Shown in pieces: positions 36,253 through 45,195 of a stretch of DNA of 64,000 nucleotides (position 1 is its first letter; the number at the start of each line of letters is the position of its first letter). This DNA is from GCA-2731375 sp964344935 (GTDB lineage: Bacteria > Pseudomonadota > Alphaproteobacteria > GCA-2731375), in NCBI GenBank assembly GCA_964344935.1, contig CAYFPL010000009.1:1-64000 (forward strand), written 5' to 3'. Under the pieces are notes generated by a model that saw nothing but the letters and a program-made list of their open reading frames with translations, was not told the origin of the DNA and did not search any database. A program made the position numbers and the translations under genes.

Positions 36253-38051
36253 TAGTGGGAATCCCGGGACTCGCCCCGCTCCTCTATGACGTTGACGAAC
36301 ATGGTGGCCGACTCCAGACAGGCGCCGGTTTCCATTTGCCCCACCATTGAGCGATAGATCTCTTCCCACGGGGTTTGCGAGCCGGGGAATTCCGCCTGCC
36401 AGGCCGACTTGCGCCGATCCAATTCTTCCGTCGGCAGTTGCACATCCACGGTGCGTTTGTTGAGATCCACCCGCACCTTGTCACCGGTCTCCAGAATGGC
36501 CAAGCCGCCGCCCACGGCACTTTCCGGCGATACGTTGAGGATCGAAGGGCTACCGGAAGTACCACTTTGCCGGCCATCACCCATGCAGGCCAGGTCCTCG
36601 ATGCCTTCGGCGGCCAGGGCATCGGGCGGCGTCATGTTCACCACCTCCGCGGAGCCGGGGTAGCCCACAGGGCCGCAGCCGCGGATAACCAGGATGCTAT
36701 GCGCATCGATCTCCAGTGACGGATCATTGATGCGCGCGTGGTAATCCTCTGGCCCTTCGAAGACGATGGCGCGGGCCTCGAAGGCATTCTCGTCGCCCGG
36801 TTCGGAAAGATAGCGGTTGCGGAAACTGTCGTTGATGACAGAGGTTTTCATCACCGCGCTGTCGAATAGATTGCCCGACAGCACCACATAGCCCGCATGC
36901 TGCATCATGGGCTGGTCGTAGGGCTTGATGACGTCGCGGTTTACGTACGGATTTTCCGCATGGGCGGCGTCGAGGTTTTCGCCCATGGTCTTGCCGGTGA
37001 CCGTCATGGCTCCCTCGCGGATCTTGCCCGCGCCCTTTAGTTCCAGCATGACCCGCGGCACGCCGCCGGCGTTGTAGTAATCCTCGCCCAGATATTCACC
37101 GGCGGGCTGCAGGTTTACCAGCAGGGGGATTTCGTGGCCGTGGTTCTGCCAGTCATCCAGGCTCAACTCCACCCCCATATGACGGGAAATGGCGGCCAGA
37201 TGAATGGGGCAGTTGGAGGAGCCGCCGATGGCCGAGGACGTGACGATGGCGTTGATGAAGGCATCACGGGTCATGACATCCGAAGGACGCAGGTTCTCGT
37301 GCACCATTTCCACACTCCGCAAACCGGTCCGGTAGGCCATCTGGGCCCGTTCCCGATAGGCGCCTGGGATAGCGGCGGAACCGGTCAGGGTCATGCCCAG
37401 GGCCTCGGCCAGTGAATTCATGGACGTCGCCGTGCCCATGGTGTTGCAATGACCGACGCTGCGGGTTGACGAGGCGACCTGTTCGATGAATTGCCCGATA
37501 TCGATCTCGCCGGCGGCCAGGCGCACGCGGGCATCCCAGACGATCGTGCCCGAACCGGTGCGCGCGCCTTCAAAATGGCCGTTCAGCATGGGTCCGCCGG
37601 GCAGGGCGATGGCGGGAATGTTCACCGTGGCGGCACCCATCAGCATGGCCGGTGTGGTTTTGTCACAGCCGGTGGTCAGCACCACGCCGTCAATGGGATA
37701 GCCGTGCAGGACCTCCACCAAGGAAAGATACTGCAGATTGCGATCCAGGGCAGCGGTGGGCCGCTTGCCCGTCTCTTGGATGGGATGGACAGGGAATTCG
37801 ATGGGCACGCCGCCGGCATCGCGAATGCCGGCACTGACCCGTTTTGCCAATTCGATATGATGGCGATTACAGGGTGCAAGATCGCTGCCTGTTTGCGCGA
37901 TGCCGATGATCGGGCGGCCGGAGCGCAGTTCTTCGGGCGTGAGGCCAAAATTTAGGTAGCGCTCCAGATACAGCGCCGACATTTCCTGGTTGTCCGGATT
38001 GTCGAACCAACGCTGGCTGCGCAATTTCAATTTCTTTTCACCCGATGACAT
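36252..38051 (-). CDS. IlvD/Edd-family dehydratase (sugar-acid dehydratase type)
   Basis: A 599-residue Fe-S dehydratase of the dihydroxy-acid/6-phosphogluconate dehydratase family. Cluster cysteines are seen in SDLAPCNRH, TTGCDKTTPAM and GHCNTMGTATSMN. The Mg/cofactor region is in ACMGDGRQSGTSGSPS and LNVSPESAVGGGLA. The N-terminal RSQRWFDNPDNQEMSALYLER is typical of the L-arabonate/xylonate dehydratase subgroup, not biosynthetic IlvD. It should remove water from a sugar acid to give a 2-keto-3-deoxy acid. TAGGAG lies 8 bases before the ATG. It follows the livF gene by 114 bases and is coupled to the cyclase gene. Confidence 0.88.
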   Translation of the reverse strand: MSSGEKKLKLRSQRWFDNPDNQEMSALYLERYLNFGLTPEELRSGRPIIGIAQTGSDLAPCNRHHIELAKRVSAGIRDAGGVPIEFPVHPIQETGKRPTAALDRNLQYLSLVEVLHGYPIDGVVLTTGCDKTTPAMLMGAATVNIPAIALPGGPMLNGHFEGARTGSGTIVWDARVRLAAGEIDIGQFIEQVASSTRSVGHCNTMGTATSMNSLAEALGMTLTGSAAIPGAYRERAQMAYRTGLRSVEMVHENLRPSDVMTRDAFINAIVTSSAIGGSSNCPIHLAAISRHMGVELSLDDWQNHGHEIPLLVNLQPAGEYLGEDYYNAGGVPRVMLELKGAGKIREGAMTVTGKTMGENLDAAHAENPYVNRDVIKPYDQPMMQHAGYVVLSGNLFDSAVMKTSVINDSFRNRYLSEPGDENAFEARAIVFEGPEDYHARINDPSLEIDAHSILVIRGCGPVGYPGSAEVVNMTPPDALAAEGIEDLACMGDGRQSGTSGSPSILNVSPESAVGGGLAILETGDKVRVDLNKRTVDVQLPTEELDRRKSAWQAEFPGSQTPWEEIYRSMVGQMETGACLESATMFVNVIEERGESRDSH

Positions 38052-38109
38052 GGCCGTACTCCTATTGTTGCCTGTGCCCCAAACACAGCCATCGCTTATA
38101 GCAGATTGC

Positions 38110-38160
38110 CCTCGGCCGAGGCGATTAATCCCCGGCCGCGGGTTTGGATTTCCTAGGAAA
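38110..38160. repeat. Cluster of short perfect palindromes between livF and the dehydratase gene
   Basis: CCTCGGCCGAGG (38110-38121) and TTTCCTAGGAAA (38149-38160) are perfect 12-bp palindromes, with a GC-rich imperfect one (CCCCGGCCGCGGG) between them. The second begins 6 bases past the livF stop. They may form an attenuating hairpin or an operator between transport and catabolic genes. There is no T-run to make a clear terminator. Confidence 0.35.
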
Positions 38161-38165
38161 CTTGC

Positions 38166-38873
38166 TTACAGACCGAGATACTGGTCGCGGATTTCCTCGT
38201 TGGCCTGCAACTCGTCGATGGTACCGCCAAAGCGCACCTGCCCCTTCTCTAGGATATATGCGCGGTCCGACAAGCCGGTCGCGAACTTGGCGTTTTGCTC
38301 GCACAACAGGATCGTGATCCCTTCATCTTTCAGACGAGCAATCTGCTCGCTCAGATCACGCACGACCAGGGGGGCGAGCCCCTCTGAAGGTTCGTCGAGA
38401 AGCAACAGGTCGGGATTACCCATGAGCGTTCGGCCCACGGTCAGCATTTGCTGTTCGCCGCCGCTCAAGTACCCTCCCTTTCGTTCGCTGAGGCCGGCGA
38501 GCACCGGAAAGATTTCATGCACCCGTTCCACGGTCCATTCCTTGGCGTGCGGCGTGGCCGGCGCCTTGCGGCCGGTTTCCAGGTTCTCGATCACAGTCAG
38601 ATCGGGGAAAATGCGCCGCTCTTCCGGCACGAATCCAAGACCCATCTTGGCAACACGGAACGCTTCCTTGCCGGTAATGTCTTCGCCGCGAAAGGTAACC
38701 TTGCCCGATTTTGGCGCCGTCAGCCCCATGATGGAGCGCAGCGTGGTGGTCTTGCCGACGCCATTACGGCCCAACAGCGCCACGCATTCGCCTTCATCCA
38801 CGTTCAGGGAAACGCCGAACAGGATCTGGCTCAAACCATAAGACGTATAGATGTCATCGACTTCCAGGATCAT
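38166..38873 (-). CDS. livF: Branched-chain-type ABC transporter ATPase LivF
   Basis: A 235-residue ABC ATPase of a LIV/HAAT-type importer, working at the inner face of the membrane. Walker A is GRNGVGKTT, the signature is LSGGEQQML, and Walker B ends LLLLDEPSEGLAP, the typical LivF form. The length is usual (233-240). It overlaps livG by 4 bases. Because it lies next to catabolic genes rather than amino-acid genes, the transported ligand is likely the cluster's own substrate and need not be an amino acid. Confidence 0.93.
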   Translation of the reverse strand: MILEVDDIYTSYGLSQILFGVSLNVDEGECVALLGRNGVGKTTTLRSIMGLTAPKSGKVTFRGEDITGKEAFRVAKMGLGFVPEERRIFPDLTVIENLETGRKAPATPHAKEWTVERVHEIFPVLAGLSERKGGYLSGGEQQMLTVGRTLMGNPDLLLLDEPSEGLAPLVVRDLSEQIARLKDEGITILLCEQNAKFATGLSDRAYILEKGQVRFGGTIDELQANEEIRDQYLGL

Positions 38874-39610
38874 GCCGCTTCTCCCAGATAGACACGCTGG
38901 ACGTCCTCGTTGTCCCGCACTTCATCCGGCTTGCCTTCGGCCAAAATAGCGCCTTGATGCAGAACGGAGATCTTGTCGGCGACGGAGAACACCACATCCA
39001 TGTCGTGCTCCGTGAAGAACAGGGTCAGGCCGCGTTCCTTGGCGATGCGTTCCACAAGATCGATGGTGCCCGTGGTCTCCTGCGGCGACATCCCGGCTGT
39101 GGGCTCGTCCAGCAGCAGGATTTCCGGATCGCTGGCCAGGGTGATGGCCATCTCCAGCTGCTTTTGATAGCCGTATGACAGCGAGCCCGACATGGACTGG
39201 GCCTCGTCCACCAGACCCACATTCTCCAGCAGATCGTAGGTTTCCTCCTGCACCAAATTCTTCGCCGGCGTGAACAGGTTCATGGTCTTGCGGGCGTGTG
39301 CGAGCACCGCGACCTGGACATTCTCGAACACCGTCAGGCGGGGAAAGATGTTGGTGCGCTGGAAGGAGCGGCCCATACCCTTCTGGCAGATGGTATGGGG
39401 GGCCTGGCCGGTAATGTCTTCATCGTGGAAGAAGACCCGGCCCTCTGTCGGCGTCAAATGGCCGGTGATCAGGTTGAACATCGTGGACTTGCCTGCCCCG
39501 TTCGGCCCGATGATGCAGGCCATCTGGCCCTGTTCCACGTTCAGACTGACATCGTTGATGGCGATAAAGCCATCAAACGACATGGTTGCGTTTTCAACCC
39601 TAAGCAACAT
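38870..39610 (-). CDS. livG: Branched-chain-type ABC transporter ATPase LivG
   Basis: A 246-residue ABC ATPase, partner of LivF. Walker A is GPNGAGKSTMFN. The signature has the LivG variant LSYGYQKQLEMA. Walker B is ILLLDEPTAGMSP, and the BCA_ABC_TP_C-like tail ends in VRDNEDVQRVYLGEA. It is somewhat shorter than E. coli LivG (255) and starts 37 bases after the permease gene livM. It is part of a continuous minus-strand transporter operon. Confidence 0.93.
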   Translation of the reverse strand: MLLRVENATMSFDGFIAINDVSLNVEQGQMACIIGPNGAGKSTMFNLITGHLTPTEGRVFFHDEDITGQAPHTICQKGMGRSFQRTNIFPRLTVFENVQVAVLAHARKTMNLFTPAKNLVQEETYDLLENVGLVDEAQSMSGSLSYGYQKQLEMAITLASDPEILLLDEPTAGMSPQETTGTIDLVERIAKERGLTLFFTEHDMDVVFSVADKISVLHQGAILAEGKPDEVRDNEDVQRVYLGEAA

Positions 39611-39647
39611 GACTGTGCCCTCCCCGGGCCCCCAATTCCAACGTTCG

Positions 39648-41114
39648 TTATTCGGCGGGTTCCTGTGCCAATTCCTCGCTTACCACGGCCGCGCCATTGA
39701 ATGCCTGACGCACATCCGCCTGGAACAGAGCGTAGAAGCTGTAGACGACCCACAGGAAGACGATCAGCAGGCCCGAAAGCGGCGTTTCGAGATACATATG
39801 CAGGAACAGGATCAACAGCGTGAACGCCAATAACAGCCAGCGGTAGAGCTGATTGTACGGCCGTATACCGCGCAGCAACCACCACAGAATGGCACCGAAA
39901 ACCACAACCTGGAAGGCGGTTCTGGGAACGATGCCCCAAGTGATCAGAGAGAACAGCTCAAAATCCCAGTCCTCGGAAATCAGCCAGGAATCAGGCGCCT
40001 GCAGCACCGCGAACAGACCGGTGGCTATCATTGCCACGCCAAAGAACAGCCAGGATTTCCGCGTGAATTGGGCCATCAATTTGCCCATGCGGACGGCATA
40101 GCTGTCGGTTGCATTAATATCCCGTTCTTGAATGAAGCCGACGATACCGCCGGGCAGGCCAAACAGGATTAAGACCAGAATGGCGCCCAGGAATAATTGC
40201 CAGACTTCCGGGTAGTTCTGGGTGATATCCGCATCCAAGGTCTGCAGCAGGAAGGCGCCGACGATAGGCCCAAAGAAAGTATAGACGCCGCCCAACAGAC
40301 TCATGAGCAGGACCTGGGCCGATTGCGTCCAATGCGCCAGGTCGGGGTAGACGCTGCGTTCGTTGATCATGATCAGGGCACCGGCCAGGCCAGAGAAAGC
40401 ACCGGCGATGGTGAAGGCATAAAGTTTCATGCGCTGCACATCGACGCCGACAAAATCGGCCCGCACTTCGTTCTCGCGGATCGCCGTCAGGGTTCTGCCG
40501 AAAGGCGAATTGACGATACGCCAGAGCATGTAGATGCCGACGATGCAGATCACGAGGACGAACTTGTAGTAGTTCGAGAAGGTCGGATCCTTAATCCATT
40601 CAGGCACCGGCACACCGATCAGGCCGTTGTCGCCGCCGGTGAAGTCATACCATTTGAAGGCGATCAGATAGACGATATGGCCGAACGCCAGGGTCAGAAT
40701 GGCAAAATAAATGTGGGTCCGGCGGATACAGAAATAGCCGATGATGGCGGCCGCAATCCCCGCGCCAACGGGCGCTAGGATCAGGCCCAGGTAGAACGGC
40801 ATCCAGGACAGATACTTCAACAACAGACCGGCAGTATAGCCGCCCAATCCGAGGTAGGCCGCCTGCCCGAACGAGATCAGGCCCGCCGAGCCCATCAGTA
40901 GGTTGAAGGCAACCGCGAACAGGGACCAAATAAACACCTCCGTCAGGAAAATGATCCAGAAATCGGCCCATTCCATGGCGATGATCAGTTCCGGCACCCA
41001 GAACAGCAGGACCAATGCGATCCCGAAGCCCCAAAGTACGGGTTCCTGCAAGGCGCTCTTCGGCTTGGGAATTTCTCTTGCTCCCGCCGATGCGGCATCT
41101 TGTGATGTTGTCAC
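39648..41114 (-). CDS. livM: Branched-chain-type ABC permease LivM with C-terminal membrane extension
   Basis: A 488-residue permease. Residues about 20-330 form the usual LivM core, with the GLISFGQAAYLGLGGYTAG motif, THIYFAILTLAFGHIVY and the coupling region TLTAIRENEVRADFVGVD. After FGLPGGIVGFIQERD (about 330) a normal LivM would end. Here about 155 more residues follow with roughly four hydrophobic spans (near 354-372, 388-412, 420-440 and 445-465) and an acidic tail. This extension is unusual and of unknown role. LivM forms the transmembrane channel with LivH. Confidence 0.9.
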   Translation of the reverse strand: MTTSQDAASAGAREIPKPKSALQEPVLWGFGIALVLLFWVPELIIAMEWADFWIIFLTEVFIWSLFAVAFNLLMGSAGLISFGQAAYLGLGGYTAGLLLKYLSWMPFYLGLILAPVGAGIAAAIIGYFCIRRTHIYFAILTLAFGHIVYLIAFKWYDFTGGDNGLIGVPVPEWIKDPTFSNYYKFVLVICIVGIYMLWRIVNSPFGRTLTAIRENEVRADFVGVDVQRMKLYAFTIAGAFSGLAGALIMINERSVYPDLAHWTQSAQVLLMSLLGGVYTFFGPIVGAFLLQTLDADITQNYPEVWQLFLGAILVLILFGLPGGIVGFIQERDINATDSYAVRMGKLMAQFTRKSWLFFGVAMIATGLFAVLQAPDSWLISEDWDFELFSLITWGIVPRTAFQVVVFGAILWWLLRGIRPYNQLYRWLLLAFTLLILFLHMYLETPLSGLLIVFLWVVYSFYALFQADVRQAFNGAAVVSEELAQEPAE

Positions 41115-41178
41115 GCCAACCCCCTCATTCTTTTACTTTGAGAACTACAATTCGGCTCATTGTTGCGGTTCGCCGCGA

Positions 41179-42072
41179 CTAATGGCCGCTCTCAACTTTC
41201 TTGCCCATCAGGCCCTGGGGCCGCAGCACCAAGACGACAGCCATAAGGATATAGATGAACACGGACTCAAGCTGCGGCACCCAAAGGATGCCGAACGATT
41301 TCAGCTCTCCGTAAAGCAATGCGCCAACAGCGGTGCCAGCCATAGAACCCAGGCCGCCCAGCACGACGACCAGGAATATCTCAATGATGATGTCAAAATC
41401 CATGCCCGGGTAGAGCGCACCCATCGGCGCCAGCACCGCGCCGCCCAGGCCACCCAGAAATGCGCCGACGGCGAAGACGCCGGTGTACAGCAGTCGTACA
41501 TTGACGCCCAGGGCACCGATCATTTCCCGGTCCTGGGTGGCGGCGCGCACCGTTCGTCCAACATTGGTCTTATTCAGGAACAGATACAGTCCCAGAACCG
41601 TCAATAGCCCGATCGGAAGCAGCACGAAGATCTGGTAGCTGGGAAACAGGCTGCCGAATACGTGCACGGTGCCATCGAAACCTTCAGGCCGGGGCACGGA
41701 CTGGTTCTCGGCGCCCCAGATGACCTTGACCAGGTCGCCGAAGATCAGCACCAGGCCATAGGTCAGCAATAGCTGATAGAGTGGATCGGCCTTATAGATT
41801 GGCCGTAGAAACACAACTTCCATCAAAATACCCATGATGACCACCACCAGGGGGGCGATGAACAGGGCCGGCCAAAAATCCCCGGCCATCATTCCGGTAT
41901 AAGTAAAAACGAAAAAGGCGCCGTACATGTACAGCGAACCATGGGCGAAGTTCAGAATTTCCAGCACGCCGAACACCAGCGACAGCCCGGAAGCCACCAA
42001 ATAAATACCGGCGGCAATGAACAGCCCGTTGATGAACTGCACCCAAATTACATCCCATGCAATAGCGTCCAT
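41179..42072 (-). CDS. livH: Branched-chain-type ABC permease LivH
   Basis: A 297-residue inner-membrane permease with about eight hydrophobic spans. The core LivH motif is SGLSLVFGVLEILNFAHGSLYMYGAF in overlapping pieces. The coupling-helix region NVGRTVRAATQDREMIGALGVN and the GAVLAPMGALYPGMDF loop follow. I start at ATG 42072, preceded by GGAG at 8 bases; the open frame extends 18 codons upstream without a ribosome site. It lies between the binding-protein gene and livM. Confidence 0.92.
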   Translation of the reverse strand: MDAIAWDVIWVQFINGLFIAAGIYLVASGLSLVFGVLEILNFAHGSLYMYGAFFVFTYTGMMAGDFWPALFIAPLVVVIMGILMEVVFLRPIYKADPLYQLLLTYGLVLIFGDLVKVIWGAENQSVPRPEGFDGTVHVFGSLFPSYQIFVLLPIGLLTVLGLYLFLNKTNVGRTVRAATQDREMIGALGVNVRLLYTGVFAVGAFLGGLGGAVLAPMGALYPGMDFDIIIEIFLVVVLGGLGSMAGTAVGALLYGELKSFGILWVPQLESVFIYILMAVVLVLRPQGLMGKKVESGH

Positions 42073-42193
42073 TCTAAAACTCCGCTGAATGGGGTCCGTG
42101 AAGTCGCGGACCTTTGTAAAAATCAAACGTCAGGTGGATCGACTTGCCTTGGATAGCCTTGTCGCGGCGTGGCGGGGAGATCCGGTACAAGCG

Positions 42194-42261
42194 ACCCCGG
42201 ACCCCCACGACAGGGGTTCCGGGTGCTTACGGTTACTTCGCAGGGGCGGGAAAGTTCCCGC
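42194..42261. repeat. Two adjacent hairpin-forming repeats between the binding-protein and livH genes
   Basis: ACCCCGGACCCC (42194-42205) pairs imperfectly with GGGGTTCCGGGT (42213-42224). GCGGGAA (42246-42252) pairs perfectly with TTCCCGC (42255-42261), just downstream of the binding-protein stop. Hairpins here often lower or stabilise the mRNA between a highly expressed binding-protein gene and its permeases. Neither has a T-run. Confidence 0.5.
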
Positions 42262-42276
42262 GTCCCGATTGGAGCC

Positions 42277-43524
42277 CTAGCTGCCCTTCTTCTTGTAGGC
42301 GGCGCGCGCTTCCTCAACTTCCATATCGGTGCGCAGGACTTCCAGGCCTTCAGCACGGGTAACGTCCTTCAGGCGCTTGAAAGGATACTTGGGGTTCTTG
42401 TAGGTGAAGCCGGCGTGATAGGCGAAAGTTGCCTGCCCGTCGATCTTCCGAACCTCGACATCGCCCAAAATGGTCTCGAACTTCGAGCCACGCATGGCCT
42501 TGACGATCGCGTCGGAATCCGCGCTGCCCGCCTTGTTCATGGCCTCGGCCATCATATAGGTGGAGACATAGCCGATGATGTCGCCGGACTTCGGCAGATA
42601 GCCGGCCCGCTTCTTGAACTCGGCGATAAAGGCTTTGTTCTCGGCCTGTTTCACCGGGCTGGTGTCAAAGGCATAGAGGTATGTCGCCAAGACGCCGTCA
42701 GGCATATCGTCGCCCAGAGGCTTCAACAAATCCAGGTCACCGCCACCGGTGGAGATGTATTGGATCTTGTCAAAGAAGCCATAGGCGCTGGCCTGCTTAA
42801 TGAACGCGATCAGGTCGCCACCCCAAAGGGAGGAAAACACCGCGTCGGGTTTGGCATTCAACATCGCCGTGATGTGGGCAGAATAGTCGCGCTCGCCCAG
42901 CTTCGGCCACAGGTCCCCCAGCTTTTCCACACCGTCTTTCTTCTTCCGCAGGAAATCCCAGAAGTCTGCGTTGACCCGATGTCCCCATTCGTAATCCGGG
43001 CCGATGAAGTAATACTTCTTCCACGGCTGTTTGGAAGCCGCCAGCGCCGCGGTGCGTCCGATCACTGTCGAGTTCGTATTGGTGCGGATCACATAATTAT
43101 GACCCTGCTCGCCGGTCAGCGCCGCGGTCTGTGCGATGGTGTCCACGAACAGAACCTTCATTTCCTTGGCCACTTGGCTAACGGCAAGGGCAACACCCGA
43201 GGAAATGACGCCCATGACAAAATCAACCTTGTCACGGGTAACCATGCGGCGGAATTCTTTCACCGCGATACCCGGTTTCAGTTTGTTGTCGCGGGTGACG
43301 AACTTGATCTTGCGTCCGTCCAGAACGCCGCCGGCGGCGTTGATCTCTTCCGCCGCGATCTCATGTCCGATCACGGTACCCTTGGTGTAAACCGCCGCGA
43401 GGCCCGAAAGGGCATACAGAAGTCCGATCTTGACTGGCTTTTTCTTGGCCGCCATGGCCGGTGTTGCAACTAACGCTAACGCTACTGTGGGAACAATAAG
43501 CTTGCTGAATGTCCTTCTACGCAT
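42277..43524 (-). CDS. Periplasmic binding protein of the LIV-type ABC importer
   Basis: A 415-residue substrate-binding protein of peripla_BP_6 type. The signal peptide is MRRRTFSKLIVPTVALALVATPAMAA, with cleavage after AMA (about 25). The mature part begins KIGLLYALSGLAAVYTKGTVIGHEIAAEEINAAGG (seen in pieces), with DFVMGVISSGVALAVSQVAKE as the ligand-contact region and two alternating lobes. GGGAGG is found about 5-6 bases before the ATG. It is larger than LivK (about 345-370) and resembles the urea/amide-type or aromatic-acid-type branch. The ligand is unknown. It is the first gene of the transporter operon and is followed by hairpins before livH. Confidence 0.88.
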   Translation of the reverse strand: MRRRTFSKLIVPTVALALVATPAMAAKKKPVKIGLLYALSGLAAVYTKGTVIGHEIAAEEINAAGGVLDGRKIKFVTRDNKLKPGIAVKEFRRMVTRDKVDFVMGVISSGVALAVSQVAKEMKVLFVDTIAQTAALTGEQGHNYVIRTNTNSTVIGRTAALAASKQPWKKYYFIGPDYEWGHRVNADFWDFLRKKKDGVEKLGDLWPKLGERDYSAHITAMLNAKPDAVFSSLWGGDLIAFIKQASAYGFFDKIQYISTGGGDLDLLKPLGDDMPDGVLATYLYAFDTSPVKQAENKAFIAEFKKRAGYLPKSGDIIGYVSTYMMAEAMNKAGSADSDAIVKAMRGSKFETILGDVEVRKIDGQATFAYHAGFTYKNPKYPFKRLKDVTRAEGLEVLRTDMEVEEARAAYKKKGS

Positions 43525-43827
43525 TGCTGCCTCCCATCTGCGTGTGTTTGATTGCTGTTACTTATCGTTATGCATTCCCTGTTGCGCACAATGTCCGCTT
43601 ACCCAGCGTAGTCGCATTGACGAGGCCAGACAATATGGAAATTAACATAACCAAAAGCGAAAGAGTTTGCCCGCTACAAAAACAACGCGAAAGTGTGCGC
43701 AATCGCAGGATTTGCGGCAATCTGGCAGGATACGATCAAGCAGATATCATCGTCTGTTAGGACCGCCCGGTTGCTACTAGGGAGGGATAGACGCTACTCC
43801 GCCATTTGGGGAGCAAGGTGCTCAGGT
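43525..43827. promoter_or_regulatory. Promoter region of the ABC importer operon with a spaced inverted repeat
   Basis: About 300 bases upstream of the binding-protein gene and downstream of tatC, with no gene I can support. TTGCGCACA (43582-43590) and TGTGCGCAA (43694-43702) form a 9-bp inverted repeat about 100 bases apart, a spacing compatible with DNA looping by a regulator. GAGCA-AGG-TGCTC just beyond the tatC stop is a small hairpin. Promoter boxes are not clear enough to call. Confidence 0.45.
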
Positions 43828-44673
43828 TTAGGCGCCGGTATTCAGGGCTTCTTCGGCTTCCCGCTCAGCCCGCTTTTTCTCCACCAATTTGGTGCCCAGG
43901 ATGGAAATCTCGTAGAGCAGCAGAATGGGGATACCCAACCCGACTTGGCTGATCACATCGGGGGGTGTCAACAAGGCCGCCGCCGCGAAAGTGATAACGA
44001 TGGCGAATTTCCGCTTTCTGGCCAGTCCCTTCGAGGTCACCATCCCGGCCCGCGCCATGAGCATGAGCACCACAGGCAATTGGAAGGACAGGCCGAAGGC
44101 AAAAATCAGCTTCATAACCAGCGAGAGATATTCGTTGACCTTGGGCTCCATGACAATGGCCAGGGAGCCAGCACCGCCAGCATCCTCGAAACTCATGAAG
44201 AACTGCCAGGCCAGGGGAAAGACCAGGTAATAAACCAGTGACGCGCCCATGATGAAGAGCACCGGCGTTGCCATCAGAAACGGCAGAAAAGCGCGGCGTT
44301 CATGCTTGTAGAGCCCTGGCGCGATAAAGGCCCAAAGTTGCCCGGCGACGATGGGAAAGGTCAGACAGACCGAAGCGAAAAAGGCCACTTTCAAATGGGT
44401 GAAGAAGGCTTCGTGCAGGGCCGTATAAATCATCCGCCGGCCTGGCTGGCCCTCCATCAGGTCCGCCAGCGGCTGCACTAGGAATCTATAAATATCCTCC
44501 GCCACGATGTAGCAAAGCACGAAGCCGATCACGAGGGCGCAGATGGACCAGATTAGACGATTGCGCAATTCCACCAGATGCTCGATCAATGGCATCTTTT
44601 GGGATTCGACTTCGTCCTCTATGGGGTCGCCATTTTCGTCGACGTCGTCAGATTCAAGCTGTTCCTGGGACAC
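43828..44673 (-). CDS. tatC: Sec-independent protein translocase TatC
   Basis: A 281-residue integral membrane protein, the twin-arginine signal receptor. It shows six membrane spans. Family motifs are MPLIEHLVELRNRL at the N-terminus, then APGLYKHERRAFLPF and FGLSFQLPVVL. The N- and C-termini are acidic and charged, as in alphaproteobacterial TatC. It follows tatB by 3 bases and closes the tat operon. Confidence 0.96.
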   Translation of the reverse strand: MSQEQLESDDVDENGDPIEDEVESQKMPLIEHLVELRNRLIWSICALVIGFVLCYIVAEDIYRFLVQPLADLMEGQPGRRMIYTALHEAFFTHLKVAFFASVCLTFPIVAGQLWAFIAPGLYKHERRAFLPFLMATPVLFIMGASLVYYLVFPLAWQFFMSFEDAGGAGSLAIVMEPKVNEYLSLVMKLIFAFGLSFQLPVVLMLMARAGMVTSKGLARKRKFAIVITFAAAALLTPPDVISQVGLGIPILLLYEISILGTKLVEKKRAEREAEEALNTGA

Positions 44674-44676
44674 GGC

Positions 44677-45147
44677 CTAGGCGTCCGTCACTTTGGCAGC
44701 CGACTTGGGCTCTTCGCTTGCATCCGTTTCGGCGGCCGCGGCTTCCGCAGCGGCTTCGGCGGCTGCATCCAACTCGGCCTGGTATTCTGCCAACTCCTCG
44801 TCGGATGCGTCATAATCATCTTCCGGATTACTTTCGCCTTCTTCCGCCGGAAACTTCAGCGGCGTGGGCGGCGGCGGAGAGGCCGTATTCGTGGTCGGCG
44901 ATGTAGGATCGTCGAGGATATTGCCGGCGGAAAAGTCGGTCATGCTTTTGGCAGATTTGCGCAAATCCTCCAACTCCGCCTCGGCGATCATGTCGTTGAC
45001 GCTGTTCTGCAGGTCCCGCGTCATGGCGCGGGCCTTGCCGATCCATTGGCCGACGGTACGCAGGGCGCGCGGCAGTTCCTTCGGTCCAATGACCACGATC
45101 GCCACGACGGCGATCAAGAACATTTCGCTCCAACCTATATCCAGCAT
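44677..45147 (-). CDS. tatB: Sec-independent protein translocase TatB
   Basis: A 156-residue single-span membrane protein that with TatC forms the signal-peptide receptor. The N-terminus MLDIGWSEMFLIAVVAIVVIGPKELPRALRTVG is the standard TatB membrane helix, Gly-Pro hinge and amphipathic helix. The C-terminal half is acidic and Ala/Glu rich with no fixed sequence, as in other TatB proteins. It lies between tatA (48 bases) and tatC (3 bases). Confidence 0.95.
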   Translation of the reverse strand: MLDIGWSEMFLIAVVAIVVIGPKELPRALRTVGQWIGKARAMTRDLQNSVNDMIAEAELEDLRKSAKSMTDFSAGNILDDPTSPTTNTASPPPPTPLKFPAEEGESNPEDDYDASDEELAEYQAELDAAAEAAAEAAAAETDASEEPKSAAKVTDA

Positions 45148-45195
45148 GGCACCTTATCCCCGCCTCGGTTTGCGACCTCGCGGCGGTTAGGTTTT

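Noticed and set aside
36253..36369. 39-codon N-terminal extension of the cyclase frame
   Set aside because: It lies in another frame of the dehydratase gene and has Arg/Gly-rich nonsense composition; ATG 36252 with TAATG coupling is convincing.
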